Source: Streptomyces silvae (GTDB lineage: Bacteria; Actinomycetota; Actinomycetes; Streptomycetales; Streptomycetaceae). From it: a stretch of 58,431 nucleotides of DNA. The DNA lies in the NCBI RefSeq assembly GCF_016745505.1, contig NZ_JAERUC010000162.1, positions 1-58,431 of the forward strand, in the 5' to 3' direction. Below the pieces are notes generated by a model that did not search any database, was not told the origin of the DNA, and was given only the letters and a program-made list of their open reading frames with translations. Both the position numbers and the translations under genes were made by a program. Shown here piece by piece: positions 24,820-33,244 of the stretch; positions within the stretch are counted from its first letter, which is position 1; every line of letters begins with the position of its first letter.

Positions 24820-26234
24820 CCGGCCTCGCCCAACTCGCCGCGGCGCCGCAGGGTGCCGTCCTCGCAGCCGAGGACCTCTCGATGTTCGGCACGGACCCCT
24901 GGTGGCTCGTCGTCGTCAAGGCGGTGTTCTGCTTCGCGTTCCTGATGGTGACGGTGCTCTTCTCCATCGTGTGGGAGCGCAAGGTCGTCGCCTGGATGCA
25001 ACTGCGCATCGGCCCCAACCGGCACGGCCCCTGGGGCATGCTCCAGTCGCTCGCCGACGGCATCAAGCTGATGCTCAAGGAAGACGTCGTCGTCAAGCGC
25101 GCCGACAAGGTCGTCTACATCCTGGCCCCGATCGTCGCCGCCGCACCGGCGTTCATGGCGATCGCGGTGATCCCGTTCGGCCCGGCCGGCAACGAGGTCT
25201 CGATCTTCGGCCACCGTACGACGATGCAGCTGACCGACCTGCCGATCGCGATGCTGTACATCCTCGCCGTTGCTTCGGTCGGCATCTACGGCATCGTGCT
25301 GGCCGGCTGGTCCTCCGGATCGACGTACCCGCTGCTCGGCGGTCTGCGCTCCTGCGCCCAGATGATCAGCTACGAGATCGCGATGGGCGCCGCGTTCGCC
25401 TCGGTGTTCCTCTACTCGGGCTCGATGTCGACGTCGGAGATCGTGGCCGCGCAGGAGGACCGCTGGTTCGTCCTGCTGCTGCCGGTCTCCTTCATCATCT
25501 ACATCGTCACGATGGTCGGGGAGACCAACCGCGCCCCGTTCGACATGCCGGAGTCCGAGGGCGACCTGGTCGGCGGCTTCAACACCGAGTACTCGTCGAT
25601 CAAGTTCGCGATGTTCATGCTCGCCGAGTACGTCAACATGGTCACCGTCTCCGCGGTCTCCGTGACCCTCTTCCTGGGCGGCTGGCGGGCTCCGTACCCG
25701 ATCAGCACCTTCTGGGAGGGCGCGAACCACGGCTGGTGGCCGATGCTCTGGTTCGTCGTCAAGGTGCAGCTGCTCCTCTTCTTCTTCATCTGGCTGCGCG
25801 GCACGCTGCCCCGCGTCCGCTACGACCAGCTGATGAAGCTCGGCTGGAAGGTCCTGATCCCGGTCTCCGTGGTCTGGCTGATGCTGGTCGCCACGGTCAG
25901 GGCGCTGAACAACGAGGGCTACGACTACTCGAAGATCCTGCTGTACGTCGCCGGAGCCGTGATCGCGGTCCTGCTGATCTCCTTCGTCGCCGACACGTTC
26001 CGCGACCGCAAGGCCAAGGCCGCCGAGGAGGCAGCCGGACCGGAGCCGGCGTTCGACCCGATGGCGGGCGGGTTCCCCGTGCCGCCGCTGCCCGGCCAGA
26101 CGCTGCCGCCGGTGCCCCGGCGGGGACCGCGACGCGAGCGGGAGCTCGTTGTCAGTGGCGGGCCGGATGCTCAGAGTGACGACCATGTGGGTGCCGGAAG
26201 TGCGAGTGACGGAAGGGAGGCCGACGGTGTCTGA
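24816..26234 (+). CDS. nuoH: NADH-quinone oxidoreductase subunit H
   Basis: 472 aa membrane subunit with about eight transmembrane helices, at the junction of the peripheral and membrane arms and part of the quinone chamber. Signatures: ERKVVAWMQLRIGPNRHGP, the ADGIKLMLKED loop, and GETNRAPFDMPESEGDLVGGFNTEY with its acidic residues. A proline-rich cytoplasmic tail of about 70 residues follows the last helix and is not conserved in E. coli. GTG 24816 has GGAGGTAGGAGA upstream and overlaps the nuoG stop. The 3' end overlaps the nuoI start by 8 nt. Confidence 0.96.
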   Translation: MTGLAQLAAAPQGAVLAAEDLSMFGTDPWWLVVVKAVFCFAFLMVTVLFSIVWERKVVAWMQLRIGPNRHGPWGMLQSLADGIKLMLKEDVVVKRADKVVYILAPIVAAAPAFMAIAVIPFGPAGNEVSIFGHRTTMQLTDLPIAMLYILAVASVGIYGIVLAGWSSGSTYPLLGGLRSCAQMISYEIAMGAAFASVFLYSGSMSTSEIVAAQEDRWFVLLLPVSFIIYIVTMVGETNRAPFDMPESEGDLVGGFNTEYSSIKFAMFMLAEYVNMVTVSAVSVTLFLGGWRAPYPISTFWEGANHGWWPMLWFVVKVQLLLFFFIWLRGTLPRVRYDQLMKLGWKVLIPVSVVWLMLVATVRALNNEGYDYSKILLYVAGAVIAVLLISFVADTFRDRKAKAAEEAAGPEPAFDPMAGGFPVPPLPGQTLPPVPRRGPRRERELVVSGGPDAQSDDHVGAGSASDGREADGV

Positions 26235-26823
26235 GCCATCAGACCCCTCAGGGGAGAAGTTCCAGAATCCTGTGGCCGGCTTCGGCGTGACCTTCAAGGC
26301 CATGTTCAAGAAGCGGCTCACCGAGCAGTACCCGGAAACGCAGAAGGTGACAGCACCGCGCTTCCACGGCCGGCACCAGCTCAACCGTCACCCGGACGGG
26401 CTGGAGAAGTGCGTCGGCTGCGAGCTCTGCGCCTGGGCGTGTCCGGCGGACGCCATCTACGTCGAGGGCGCGGACAACACCGAGGAGGAGCGCTACTCCC
26501 CGGGTGAGCGCTACGGCCGCGTCTACCAGATCAACTACGCGCGCTGCATCCTGTGCGGGCTCTGCATCGAGGCGTGCCCCACCCGGGCACTGACCATGAC
26601 CAACGAGTTCGAGCTCGCCAACACCACCCGCGAGAGCCTCATCTACACCAAGGACGAGCTGCTCGCGGGGCTGGAGGAAGGCATGGTCGACAGCCCGCAC
26701 GCGATCTTCCCCGGCATGGACGAACAGGACTACTACCGGGGCCTGGTGACCGAGGCCGCTCCCGGTACGGAGCGCCAGGTCGCCGTGTCCAAGGGAGAAG
26801 CGGACAAGGAGGTGGACGCATGA
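26227..26823 (+). CDS. nuoI: NADH-quinone oxidoreductase subunit I (two 4Fe-4S clusters)
   Basis: 198 aa ferredoxin-like subunit carrying clusters N6a and N6b, with motifs CVGCELCAWACP and CILCGLCIEACP. The conserved first part GVTFKAMFKKRLTEQYPE and the region between the clusters are normal. GTG 26227 is preceded by AAGGGAGG at 7 nt; the frame is open further up inside nuoH, but without conservation. Its C-terminal tail of about 40 residues is acidic. It is coupled to nuoJ by an ATGA overlap. Confidence 0.96.
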   Translation: MSEPSDPSGEKFQNPVAGFGVTFKAMFKKRLTEQYPETQKVTAPRFHGRHQLNRHPDGLEKCVGCELCAWACPADAIYVEGADNTEEERYSPGERYGRVYQINYARCILCGLCIEACPTRALTMTNEFELANTTRESLIYTKDELLAGLEEGMVDSPHAIFPGMDEQDYYRGLVTEAAPGTERQVAVSKGEADKEVDA

Positions 26824-27686
26824 CCGCCGGCCTGGCCGCAGCGGCCACCACCACCTCGACCGGCGAGGCCGTCCAGTTCTGGATCCTCGGCACCGTCGCC
26901 GTCATCGGCGCCCTCTCCACCGTCCTGATGAAGAAGGCGGTGCACAGCGCGCTGTCGCTGGCCGGCACCATGATCGTGCTGGCGGTCTTCTACCTCGCCA
27001 ACGGCGCCTACTTCCTGGGCATCGTCCAGGTCGTCGTCTACACCGGCGCGATCATGATGCTCTTCCTCTTCGTGGTCATGCTCGTCGGCGTCACCGCGGC
27101 GGACTCCCTGAAAGAGACGCTCAAGGGGCAGCGCTGGCTGGCCGCCGCCTGCGGAATCGGCTTCGGCATCCTGCTGATCGCCGGCATCGGGCAGGCCTCT
27201 CTGAAGACCTTCAACGGCCTGGGGACGGCGAACGCCCGGCACGGCGGCAACGTCGAGGGCCTCGCCAACCTCATCTTCACCAAGTACGTCTTCGCGTTCG
27301 AGATCACCGGCGCCCTGCTGATCACGGCGACCGTCGGCGCGATGCTGCTCACGCACCGCGAGCGCACCGAACGCGCCAGGACACAGCGCGAGCTGTCCCA
27401 GGACCGGGTGCGCAGCAGCCACGTACCGCCGCTGCCCGCCCCCGGTGTCTACGCCCGGCACAACGCCGTGGACATCGCGGGACTGCTCCCGGACGGCACC
27501 CCGTCCGAGCTCACCGTCATGCAGACCCTGCGGCAGCGCGGTCAGATCCGCGATGTGTCGGACGAGTCGCTCGCCGACCTCAAGGCGCTGGAGCAGCGTT
27601 CGGGGGAGCGGCTCGGCCGCGGACCGGCCCCCGACCGCGGACCGGCCCGTGACCAGGCGGAAGAAGAGGAGGAGGTCACCCAGTGA
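26820..27686 (+). CDS. nuoJ: NADH-quinone oxidoreductase subunit J
   Basis: 288 aa. Five transmembrane helices in the first 185 residues (e.g. LAGTMIVLAVFYLANGAYFL and the YTGAIMMLFLFVVML helix, which contains the pi-bulge region of this subunit). A hydrophilic C-terminal tail of about 100 residues, ending in a Glu-rich stretch, is much longer than in E. coli NuoJ (184 aa). ATG 26820 overlaps the nuoI stop; GGAGG lies just upstream. The stop overlaps the nuoK start. Confidence 0.95.
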   Translation: MTAGLAAAATTTSTGEAVQFWILGTVAVIGALSTVLMKKAVHSALSLAGTMIVLAVFYLANGAYFLGIVQVVVYTGAIMMLFLFVVMLVGVTAADSLKETLKGQRWLAAACGIGFGILLIAGIGQASLKTFNGLGTANARHGGNVEGLANLIFTKYVFAFEITGALLITATVGAMLLTHRERTERARTQRELSQDRVRSSHVPPLPAPGVYARHNAVDIAGLLPDGTPSELTVMQTLRQRGQIRDVSDESLADLKALEQRSGERLGRGPAPDRGPARDQAEEEEEVTQ

Positions 27687-27982
27687 ATCCCGTCAACTAC
27701 CTCTACCTCGCGGCCCTTCTGTTCACGATCGGCGCCTCCGGTGTGCTGATCAGGCGGAACGCGATCGTGGTGTTCATGTGCATCGAGCTGATGCTCAACG
27801 CCTGCAACCTCACGCTCGTCGCCTTCTCCCGGATGCACGGCAACCTCGACGGCCAGATCATCGCCTTCTTCACGATGGTCGTCGCCGCCGCGGAGGTCGT
27901 CATCGGGCTCGCGATCATCGTGTCGCTGTTCCGCTCCCGCCACTCGGCCTCGGTCGACGACGCCAGCCTGATGAAGCTGTAA
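27683..27982 (+). CDS. nuoK: NADH-quinone oxidoreductase subunit K
   Basis: 99 aa, three transmembrane helices, homologous to MrpC. Conserved acidic residues in the membrane that belong to the proton path are present in MCIELMLNACNL and the VAAAEVVIGLAI helix. GTG 27683 overlaps the nuoJ stop and has GGAGG 7 nt upstream. Typical length. Confidence 0.97.
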   Translation: MNPVNYLYLAALLFTIGASGVLIRRNAIVVFMCIELMLNACNLTLVAFSRMHGNLDGQIIAFFTMVVAAAEVVIGLAIIVSLFRSRHSASVDDASLMKL

Positions 27983-27994
27983 GGGGTCGGAATC

Positions 27995-29890
27995 GTGGAA
28001 AACCTGATTGCGCTGCTGGTCGCGGCGCCCCTGCTCGGAGCGGCGGTCCTGCTCTGCGGCGGCCGCCGGCTGGACCGCGCCGGACACTGGATCGGCACGG
28101 TGCTCGCCGCCGCGTCGTTCGTCGTCGGCGTCGTGCTCTTCACCGACATGCTCGGCAAGGGTGCGGAGGACCGCGCCCTGCACCAGAAGCTGTTCAGCTG
28201 GATCCCCGTCGAGGGGTTCCAGGCCGACGTGGCCTTCCAGCTCGACCAGCTGTCGATGACGTTCGTCCTGCTGATCACGGGTGTGGGCACGCTGATCCAC
28301 ATCTACTCCATCGGCTACATGGAGCACGACGAGCGGCGCCGCCGCTTCTTCGGCTATCTGAATCTGTTCCTCGCGGCGATGCTCATCCTGGTCATCGCCG
28401 ACAACTACCTCCTGCTGTACGTCGGGTGGGAGGGCGTCGGTCTGGCGTCGTACCTGCTCATCGGCTTCTGGCAGCACAAGCCCAGCGCGGCGACCGCCGC
28501 CAAGAAGGCCTTCCTGGTCAACCGGGTCGGTGACATGGGCCTGTCGATCGCGATCATGCTGATGTTCACCACCTTCGGCACGTTCGCCTTCGGGCCGGTG
28601 CTCGAAGCGACCGGGGAGACGAGCGAGGGCAAGCTGACGGCGATCGGCCTGATGCTGCTCCTCGCCGCCTGCGGCAAGTCGGCCCAGGTGCCGCTGCAGT
28701 CCTGGCTCGGTGACGCGATGGAGGGCCCGACCCCGGTCTCGGCCCTCATCCACGCCGCCACGATGGTGACCGCGGGCGTCTACCTCATCGTCCGCTCGGG
28801 CGCCATCTTCAACGCGGCGCCCGACGCCCAGCTGGTCGTCGTGGTCGTCGGTGCCGTCACGCTCCTCTTCGGTGCGATCGTCGGTTGCGCGAAGGACGAC
28901 ATCAAGAAGGCCCTCGCCGGGTCGACGATGTCGCAGATCGGCTACATGATCCTCGCCGCGGGCCTCGGCCCCATCGGCTACGTCTTCGCGATCATGCACC
29001 TGGTGACGCACGGCTTCTTCAAGGCCGGGCTCTTCCTCGGCGCCGGTTCGGTCATGCACGGCATGAACGACGAGGTGGACATGCGGAAGTACGGCGGTCT
29101 GCGGAAGTTCATGCCGGTCACCTTCGTCACCTTCGGCCTCGGCTACCTCGCGATCATCGGCTTCCCCGGCCTGTCCGGCTTCTTCTCCAAGGACAAGATC
29201 ATCGAGGCGGCCTTCGCCAAGGGCGGCACCGAGGGCTGGATCCTCGGCGCGGTCACCCTGCTGGGCGCCGCGATCACCGCGTTCTACATGACGCGCGTGA
29301 TGCTGATGACGTTCTTCGGCGAGAAGCGCTGGCAGCCGGACGCGGGGGGCCACGAGCCGCATCCGCACGAGTCACCGAAGTCCATGACGATCCCGATGAT
29401 CGTGCTGGCCTTCGGGTCGGTCTTCGCCGGTGGGTTCTTCTCCATCGGGGACCGCTTCCTGCACTGGCTGGAGCCCGTCACCGGCCACGACCACGGACAC
29501 GCCCCGGTCAGCGCGACCACCGTCACCGCCGCCACCATGGTGGTGCTGGTCATCGGTGTCGCCATCGCCTGGGCGATGTACGGGCGCAGGCCCGTCCCCG
29601 CCGTCGCCCCGCGCGGCTCCCTGCTCACCAGGGCGGCCCGCCGGGACCTCCTCCAGGACGACTTCAACCATGTGGTCCTGGTCCGCGGCGGCGAACACCT
29701 CACCCGCTCCCTGGTCTACGTCGACCACACCCTGGTCGACGGCGTCGTCAACGGCACGGCCGCTTCCATGGGCGGGCTCTCCGGCCGGCTGCGCAAGCTG
29801 CAGAACGGCTACGCCCGCTCCTACGCGGTCTCGATGTTCGGCGGTGCGGCGGTCCTCATCGCCGCGACCCTGCTGATGAGGGCGGTCTGA
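27995..29890 (+). CDS. nuoL: NADH-quinone oxidoreductase subunit L (antiporter-like)
   Basis: 631 aa, about 16 transmembrane segments including the C-terminal lateral helix; the distal proton-pumping unit. Signatures: IYSIGYMEHDERRRRFF, the VGWEGVGLASYLLIGFW helix with the channel Glu, and KSAQVPLQSWLGDAMEGPTPVSALIHAATMV (key Lys and His residues). A His-rich outside loop (around HEPHPHES and HDHGHA, about 450-505) is present. GTG 27995 follows AAGGGG and a 12-bp gap after nuoK. Confidence 0.97.
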   Translation: MENLIALLVAAPLLGAAVLLCGGRRLDRAGHWIGTVLAAASFVVGVVLFTDMLGKGAEDRALHQKLFSWIPVEGFQADVAFQLDQLSMTFVLLITGVGTLIHIYSIGYMEHDERRRRFFGYLNLFLAAMLILVIADNYLLLYVGWEGVGLASYLLIGFWQHKPSAATAAKKAFLVNRVGDMGLSIAIMLMFTTFGTFAFGPVLEATGETSEGKLTAIGLMLLLAACGKSAQVPLQSWLGDAMEGPTPVSALIHAATMVTAGVYLIVRSGAIFNAAPDAQLVVVVVGAVTLLFGAIVGCAKDDIKKALAGSTMSQIGYMILAAGLGPIGYVFAIMHLVTHGFFKAGLFLGAGSVMHGMNDEVDMRKYGGLRKFMPVTFVTFGLGYLAIIGFPGLSGFFSKDKIIEAAFAKGGTEGWILGAVTLLGAAITAFYMTRVMLMTFFGEKRWQPDAGGHEPHPHESPKSMTIPMIVLAFGSVFAGGFFSIGDRFLHWLEPVTGHDHGHAPVSATTVTAATMVVLVIGVAIAWAMYGRRPVPAVAPRGSLLTRAARRDLLQDDFNHVVLVRGGEHLTRSLVYVDHTLVDGVVNGTAASMGGLSGRLRKLQNGYARSYAVSMFGGAAVLIAATLLMRAV

Positions 29891-29894
29891 TCCC

Positions 29895-31466
29895 ATGTCC
29901 TTTCCCCTCCTGACAGCGACGGCGGCGCTCCCGGCGATCGGCGCGATCGCCACCGCCGCCGTCCCGGCCGCCCGGCGTACCGCGGCCAAGTGGCTCGCCC
30001 TGGCCGTCTCGCTGGCGACGCTGGTCCTGGCCGGCATCGTCTTCGCCCGTTTCGAACCGGGCGGAGACCGCTACCAGCTCACCGAATCCCACGCCTGGAT
30101 CAAGGACTTCGGTGTCCGGTACGAACTGGGCGTCGACGGCATCGGGGTGGCGCTCCTCGCGCTCACCGCGCTGCTGATCCCGTTCGTGATCCTGGCCGGC
30201 TGGCACGACGCCGATCCCCTGGAGACCAACTCCAGCCGCTGGCGCCCCACCCAGGGCTTCTTCGCCCTGATCCTCATGGTGGAAGCGATGGTGATCCTCT
30301 CCTTCACGGCCACCGACGTCTTCCTCTTCTACATCCTCTTCGAAGCCATGCTCATCCCGATGTACTTCCTCATCGGAGGCTTCGGGGACCGGGCGCACGC
30401 GGGCAGCGACGAGAACGCGGCGGCGCAGCGCAGCTACGCGGCCGTGAAGTTCCTCCTCTACAACCTGGCCGGCGGCCTCATCATGCTGGCCGCCGTCATC
30501 GGGCTGTACGTCGTCGCGGGGAGCTTCTCGCTCTCGGAGATCGCCGAGGCCCGGGCCAACGGCTCGCTGGACATGGCGACCTCCACCGAGCGCTGGCTGT
30601 TCCTCGGGTTCTTCTTCGCCTTCGCGGTGAAGGCCCCGCTGTGGCCGCTGCACACCTGGCTGCCCAACGCCATGGGGGAGGCGACCACCCCGGTGGCCGT
30701 CCTGATCACCGCGGTCGTCGACAAGGTCGGCACCTTCGCGATGCTCCGCTTCTGCCTCCAGCTGTTCCCGGAGGCCAGCAAGTGGGCCACGCCGGTGATC
30801 CTCGTCCTGGCGCTGATCTCCATCGTCTACGGCGCGCTGCTCGCCGTCGGCCAGCGCGACATCAAGCGGCTCATCGCCTACGCGTCGATCTCGCACTTCG
30901 GGTTCATCGTGCTCGGCATCTTCGCGATGACCAGCCAGGGCCAGTCGGGCGCCACGCTCTACATGGTCAACCACGGGATCTCGACGGCCGCGCTGATGCT
31001 GGTCGCCGGATTCCTGATCACCCGGCGGGGCTCGCGGCTCATCGCCGACTACGGCGGGGTGCAGAAGGTGGCGCCCGTCCTGGCGGGGACCTTCCTCATC
31101 GGCGGTCTGGCCACCCTCTCGCTGCCCGGACTCGCGCCGTTCGTCAGTGAGTTCCTGGTCCTGGTCGGGGCGTTCAGCGCGTACCCGGTGGCGGGGATCA
31201 TCGCGACCGTCGGCATCGTGCTCGCCGCGCTCTACGTCCTCGTCCTCTACCAGCGGACGATGACGGGACCGGTCAGGGAGGGGATCGGGTCCATGCCCGA
31301 CCTCAAGGTCCGTGAGCTGGCGGTGGCCCTTCCGCTGATCGCCCTGCTGATCTTCCTGGGCGTCTTCCCGAAGCCGCTCACCGAGGTCGTCAACCCGGCG
31401 GTCCAGCACACCATGCACGACGTACAGAAGAAGGACCCCCAGCCCGAGGTGGAGGCCGCCAAGTGA
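29895..31466 (+). CDS. nuoM: NADH-quinone oxidoreductase subunit M (antiporter-like)
   Basis: 523 aa with about 14 transmembrane helices. Shows the FYILFEAMLIPMYFLIGGFG helix with the conserved Glu, the KAPLWPLHTWLPNAMGEATT motif with the pump Lys, and KRLIAYASISHFGFIVLGIF. Four bases separate it from nuoL (no good ribosome site; probably reinitiation) and its stop overlaps the nuoN start. Complete and ordinary. Confidence 0.97.
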   Translation: MSFPLLTATAALPAIGAIATAAVPAARRTAAKWLALAVSLATLVLAGIVFARFEPGGDRYQLTESHAWIKDFGVRYELGVDGIGVALLALTALLIPFVILAGWHDADPLETNSSRWRPTQGFFALILMVEAMVILSFTATDVFLFYILFEAMLIPMYFLIGGFGDRAHAGSDENAAAQRSYAAVKFLLYNLAGGLIMLAAVIGLYVVAGSFSLSEIAEARANGSLDMATSTERWLFLGFFFAFAVKAPLWPLHTWLPNAMGEATTPVAVLITAVVDKVGTFAMLRFCLQLFPEASKWATPVILVLALISIVYGALLAVGQRDIKRLIAYASISHFGFIVLGIFAMTSQGQSGATLYMVNHGISTAALMLVAGFLITRRGSRLIADYGGVQKVAPVLAGTFLIGGLATLSLPGLAPFVSEFLVLVGAFSAYPVAGIIATVGIVLAALYVLVLYQRTMTGPVREGIGSMPDLKVRELAVALPLIALLIFLGVFPKPLTEVVNPAVQHTMHDVQKKDPQPEVEAAK

Positions 31467-33127
31467 GCGCAACAGCTGTCCACAGCCTGTGGACGACGGC
31501 GGGCGGGGTGACATCGGCCGCCCCGGGCGACAGGTTCACCGCTCCGACAATCGAGTACGCCCAACTGGCGCCCGTCCTCATCGTCGTCGGTGCCGCCGTC
31601 CTCGGGATCCTGGTGGAGGCCTTCGTCCCGCGACGGGCCCGCTACACCACCCAGGTGTTCCTGACGATCGTCGCGATCGCCGCCGCGTTCGCCGCGGTGG
31701 TGGGGCTCGCCGCCGACGGGTACGCCACGAAGAACGCCCACATCGCCGCGATGGGCGCCGTAGCCGTCGACGGACCCGCCCTGTTCCTCCAGGGCACCAT
31801 CCTGCTGGTCTCCATGGTCTCCGTCTTCACGTTCGCCGAGCGGCGCCTCGACCCCGCCGCCGGCGGCAACCGGGTGGACTCCTTCGCCGCGCAGGCCGGT
31901 TCGGTGCCCGGCAGCGACAGCGAGAAGGCGGCGGTCAAGGCCGGGTTCACCACGACCGAGGTCTTCCCGCTGGCCCTCTTCTCCGTGGCGGGGATGCTGG
32001 TCTTCCCGGCGGCCAACGACCTGCTGACGCTGTTCATCGCGCTGGAGGTCTTCTCGCTCCCGCTGTACCTCCTGTGCGCCGTCGCCCGCCGCAAGCGGCT
32101 GATGTCGCAGGAAGCCGCCGTGAAGTACTTCCTGCTCGGCGCGTTCTCCTCGGCGTTCCTGCTCTTCGGGATCGCTCTGCTCTACGGATACGCGGGCACC
32201 GTCTCGTACGCGGGCATCGCGAACGTCGTCGACGGCTCCGTCCAGCAGATCGACCCGGCCCTCGCCGGGACCATGGGCAACGACGCGCTGCTGCTGATCG
32301 GCGGGGCGCTGCTCCTGATGGGGCTGCTGTTCAAGGTCGGCGCCGTCCCGTTCCACATGTGGACCCCGGACGTCTACCAGGGAGCCCCGACCCCGGTCAC
32401 CGGCTTCATGGCCGCCGCCACGAAGGTCGCCGCGTTCGGCGCGCTGCTCCGCCTGCTGTACGTGGTGCTGCCCGGCCTCACCTGGGACCTGCGCCCCGTC
32501 ATGTGGGGCGTGGCGATCGTCACGATGCTGGGCGGGGCGGTCGTCGCGATCACCCAGACCGACATCAAGCGGCTCCTGGCCTACTCCTCGATCGCCCACG
32601 CGGGATTCATCCTCGCCGGTGTCATCGCGGCGAGCCCGGAGGGCATCTCCTCGGTCCTCTTCTACCTGGGGGTGTACTCCTTCGTGACCGTCGGCGCCTT
32701 CGCCGTCGTCACCCTGGTGCGGGACGCGGGCGGCGAGGCCACCCACCTCTCGAAGTGGGCCGGTCTCGGCCGGCGCTCACCGCTGACCGCGGCGGTCTTC
32801 GCCGTGTTCCTGCTGTCCTTCGCCGGGATCCCGCTCACCTCGGGCTTCTCCGGCAAGTTCGCCGTCTTCAAGGCGGCGGCGGACGGCGGGGCGGGCGGTC
32901 TCGTCGTGGTCGGTGTGATCTCGTCGGCCATCGCCGCGTTCTTCTACATCCGGGTCATCGTCCTGATGTTCTTCAGCGAGCCGAAGGCGGACGGCCCCAC
33001 GGTCGCCGTCCCGTCCCCGCTGACGATGACCACGATCGCGGTCGGCGTCGCCGTGACCCTGGTGCTGGGCCTGGCCCCGCAGTACTTCCTCGACCTGGCG
33101 AGCCAGGCGGGGGTGTTCGTGCGGTAA
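31463..33127 (+). CDS. nuoN: NADH-quinone oxidoreductase subunit N (antiporter-like)
   Basis: 554 aa, about 14 transmembrane helices. Conserved stretches: LFIALEVFSLPLYLLCAVAR, KVGAVPFHMWTPDVYQGAPT (pump Lys and His) and DIKRLLAYSSIAHAGFILAG. GTG 31463 overlaps the nuoM stop (GTGA). Last gene of nuoA-N; a 13-bp hairpin terminator follows 18 bp after the stop, so the 14 genes form one unit of about 16 kb. Confidence 0.97.
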   Translation: MSATAVHSLWTTAGGVTSAAPGDRFTAPTIEYAQLAPVLIVVGAAVLGILVEAFVPRRARYTTQVFLTIVAIAAAFAAVVGLAADGYATKNAHIAAMGAVAVDGPALFLQGTILLVSMVSVFTFAERRLDPAAGGNRVDSFAAQAGSVPGSDSEKAAVKAGFTTTEVFPLALFSVAGMLVFPAANDLLTLFIALEVFSLPLYLLCAVARRKRLMSQEAAVKYFLLGAFSSAFLLFGIALLYGYAGTVSYAGIANVVDGSVQQIDPALAGTMGNDALLLIGGALLLMGLLFKVGAVPFHMWTPDVYQGAPTPVTGFMAAATKVAAFGALLRLLYVVLPGLTWDLRPVMWGVAIVTMLGGAVVAITQTDIKRLLAYSSIAHAGFILAGVIAASPEGISSVLFYLGVYSFVTVGAFAVVTLVRDAGGEATHLSKWAGLGRRSPLTAAVFAVFLLSFAGIPLTSGFSGKFAVFKAAADGGAGGLVVVGVISSAIAAFFYIRVIVLMFFSEPKADGPTVAVPSPLTMTTIAVGVAVTLVLGLAPQYFLDLASQAGVFVR

Positions 33128-33145
33128 CGGCACGAGCACACCGCG

Positions 33146-33184
33146 ACGCCGGACGGGCCTTGGAAAGTCAAGCCCGTCCGGCGT
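33146..33184 (+). terminator. nuo operon terminator
   Basis: Perfect 13-bp stem ACGCCGGACGGGC (33146-33158) with GCCCGTCCGGCGT (33172-33184), 13-nt loop, followed by TGTCGT. Confidence 0.9.
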
Positions 33185-33244
33185 TGTCGTAGGCGGCGCC
33201 TATGGTTGCCGGTGACGGGTGAAGACGGACGGACGGGCGCGACC

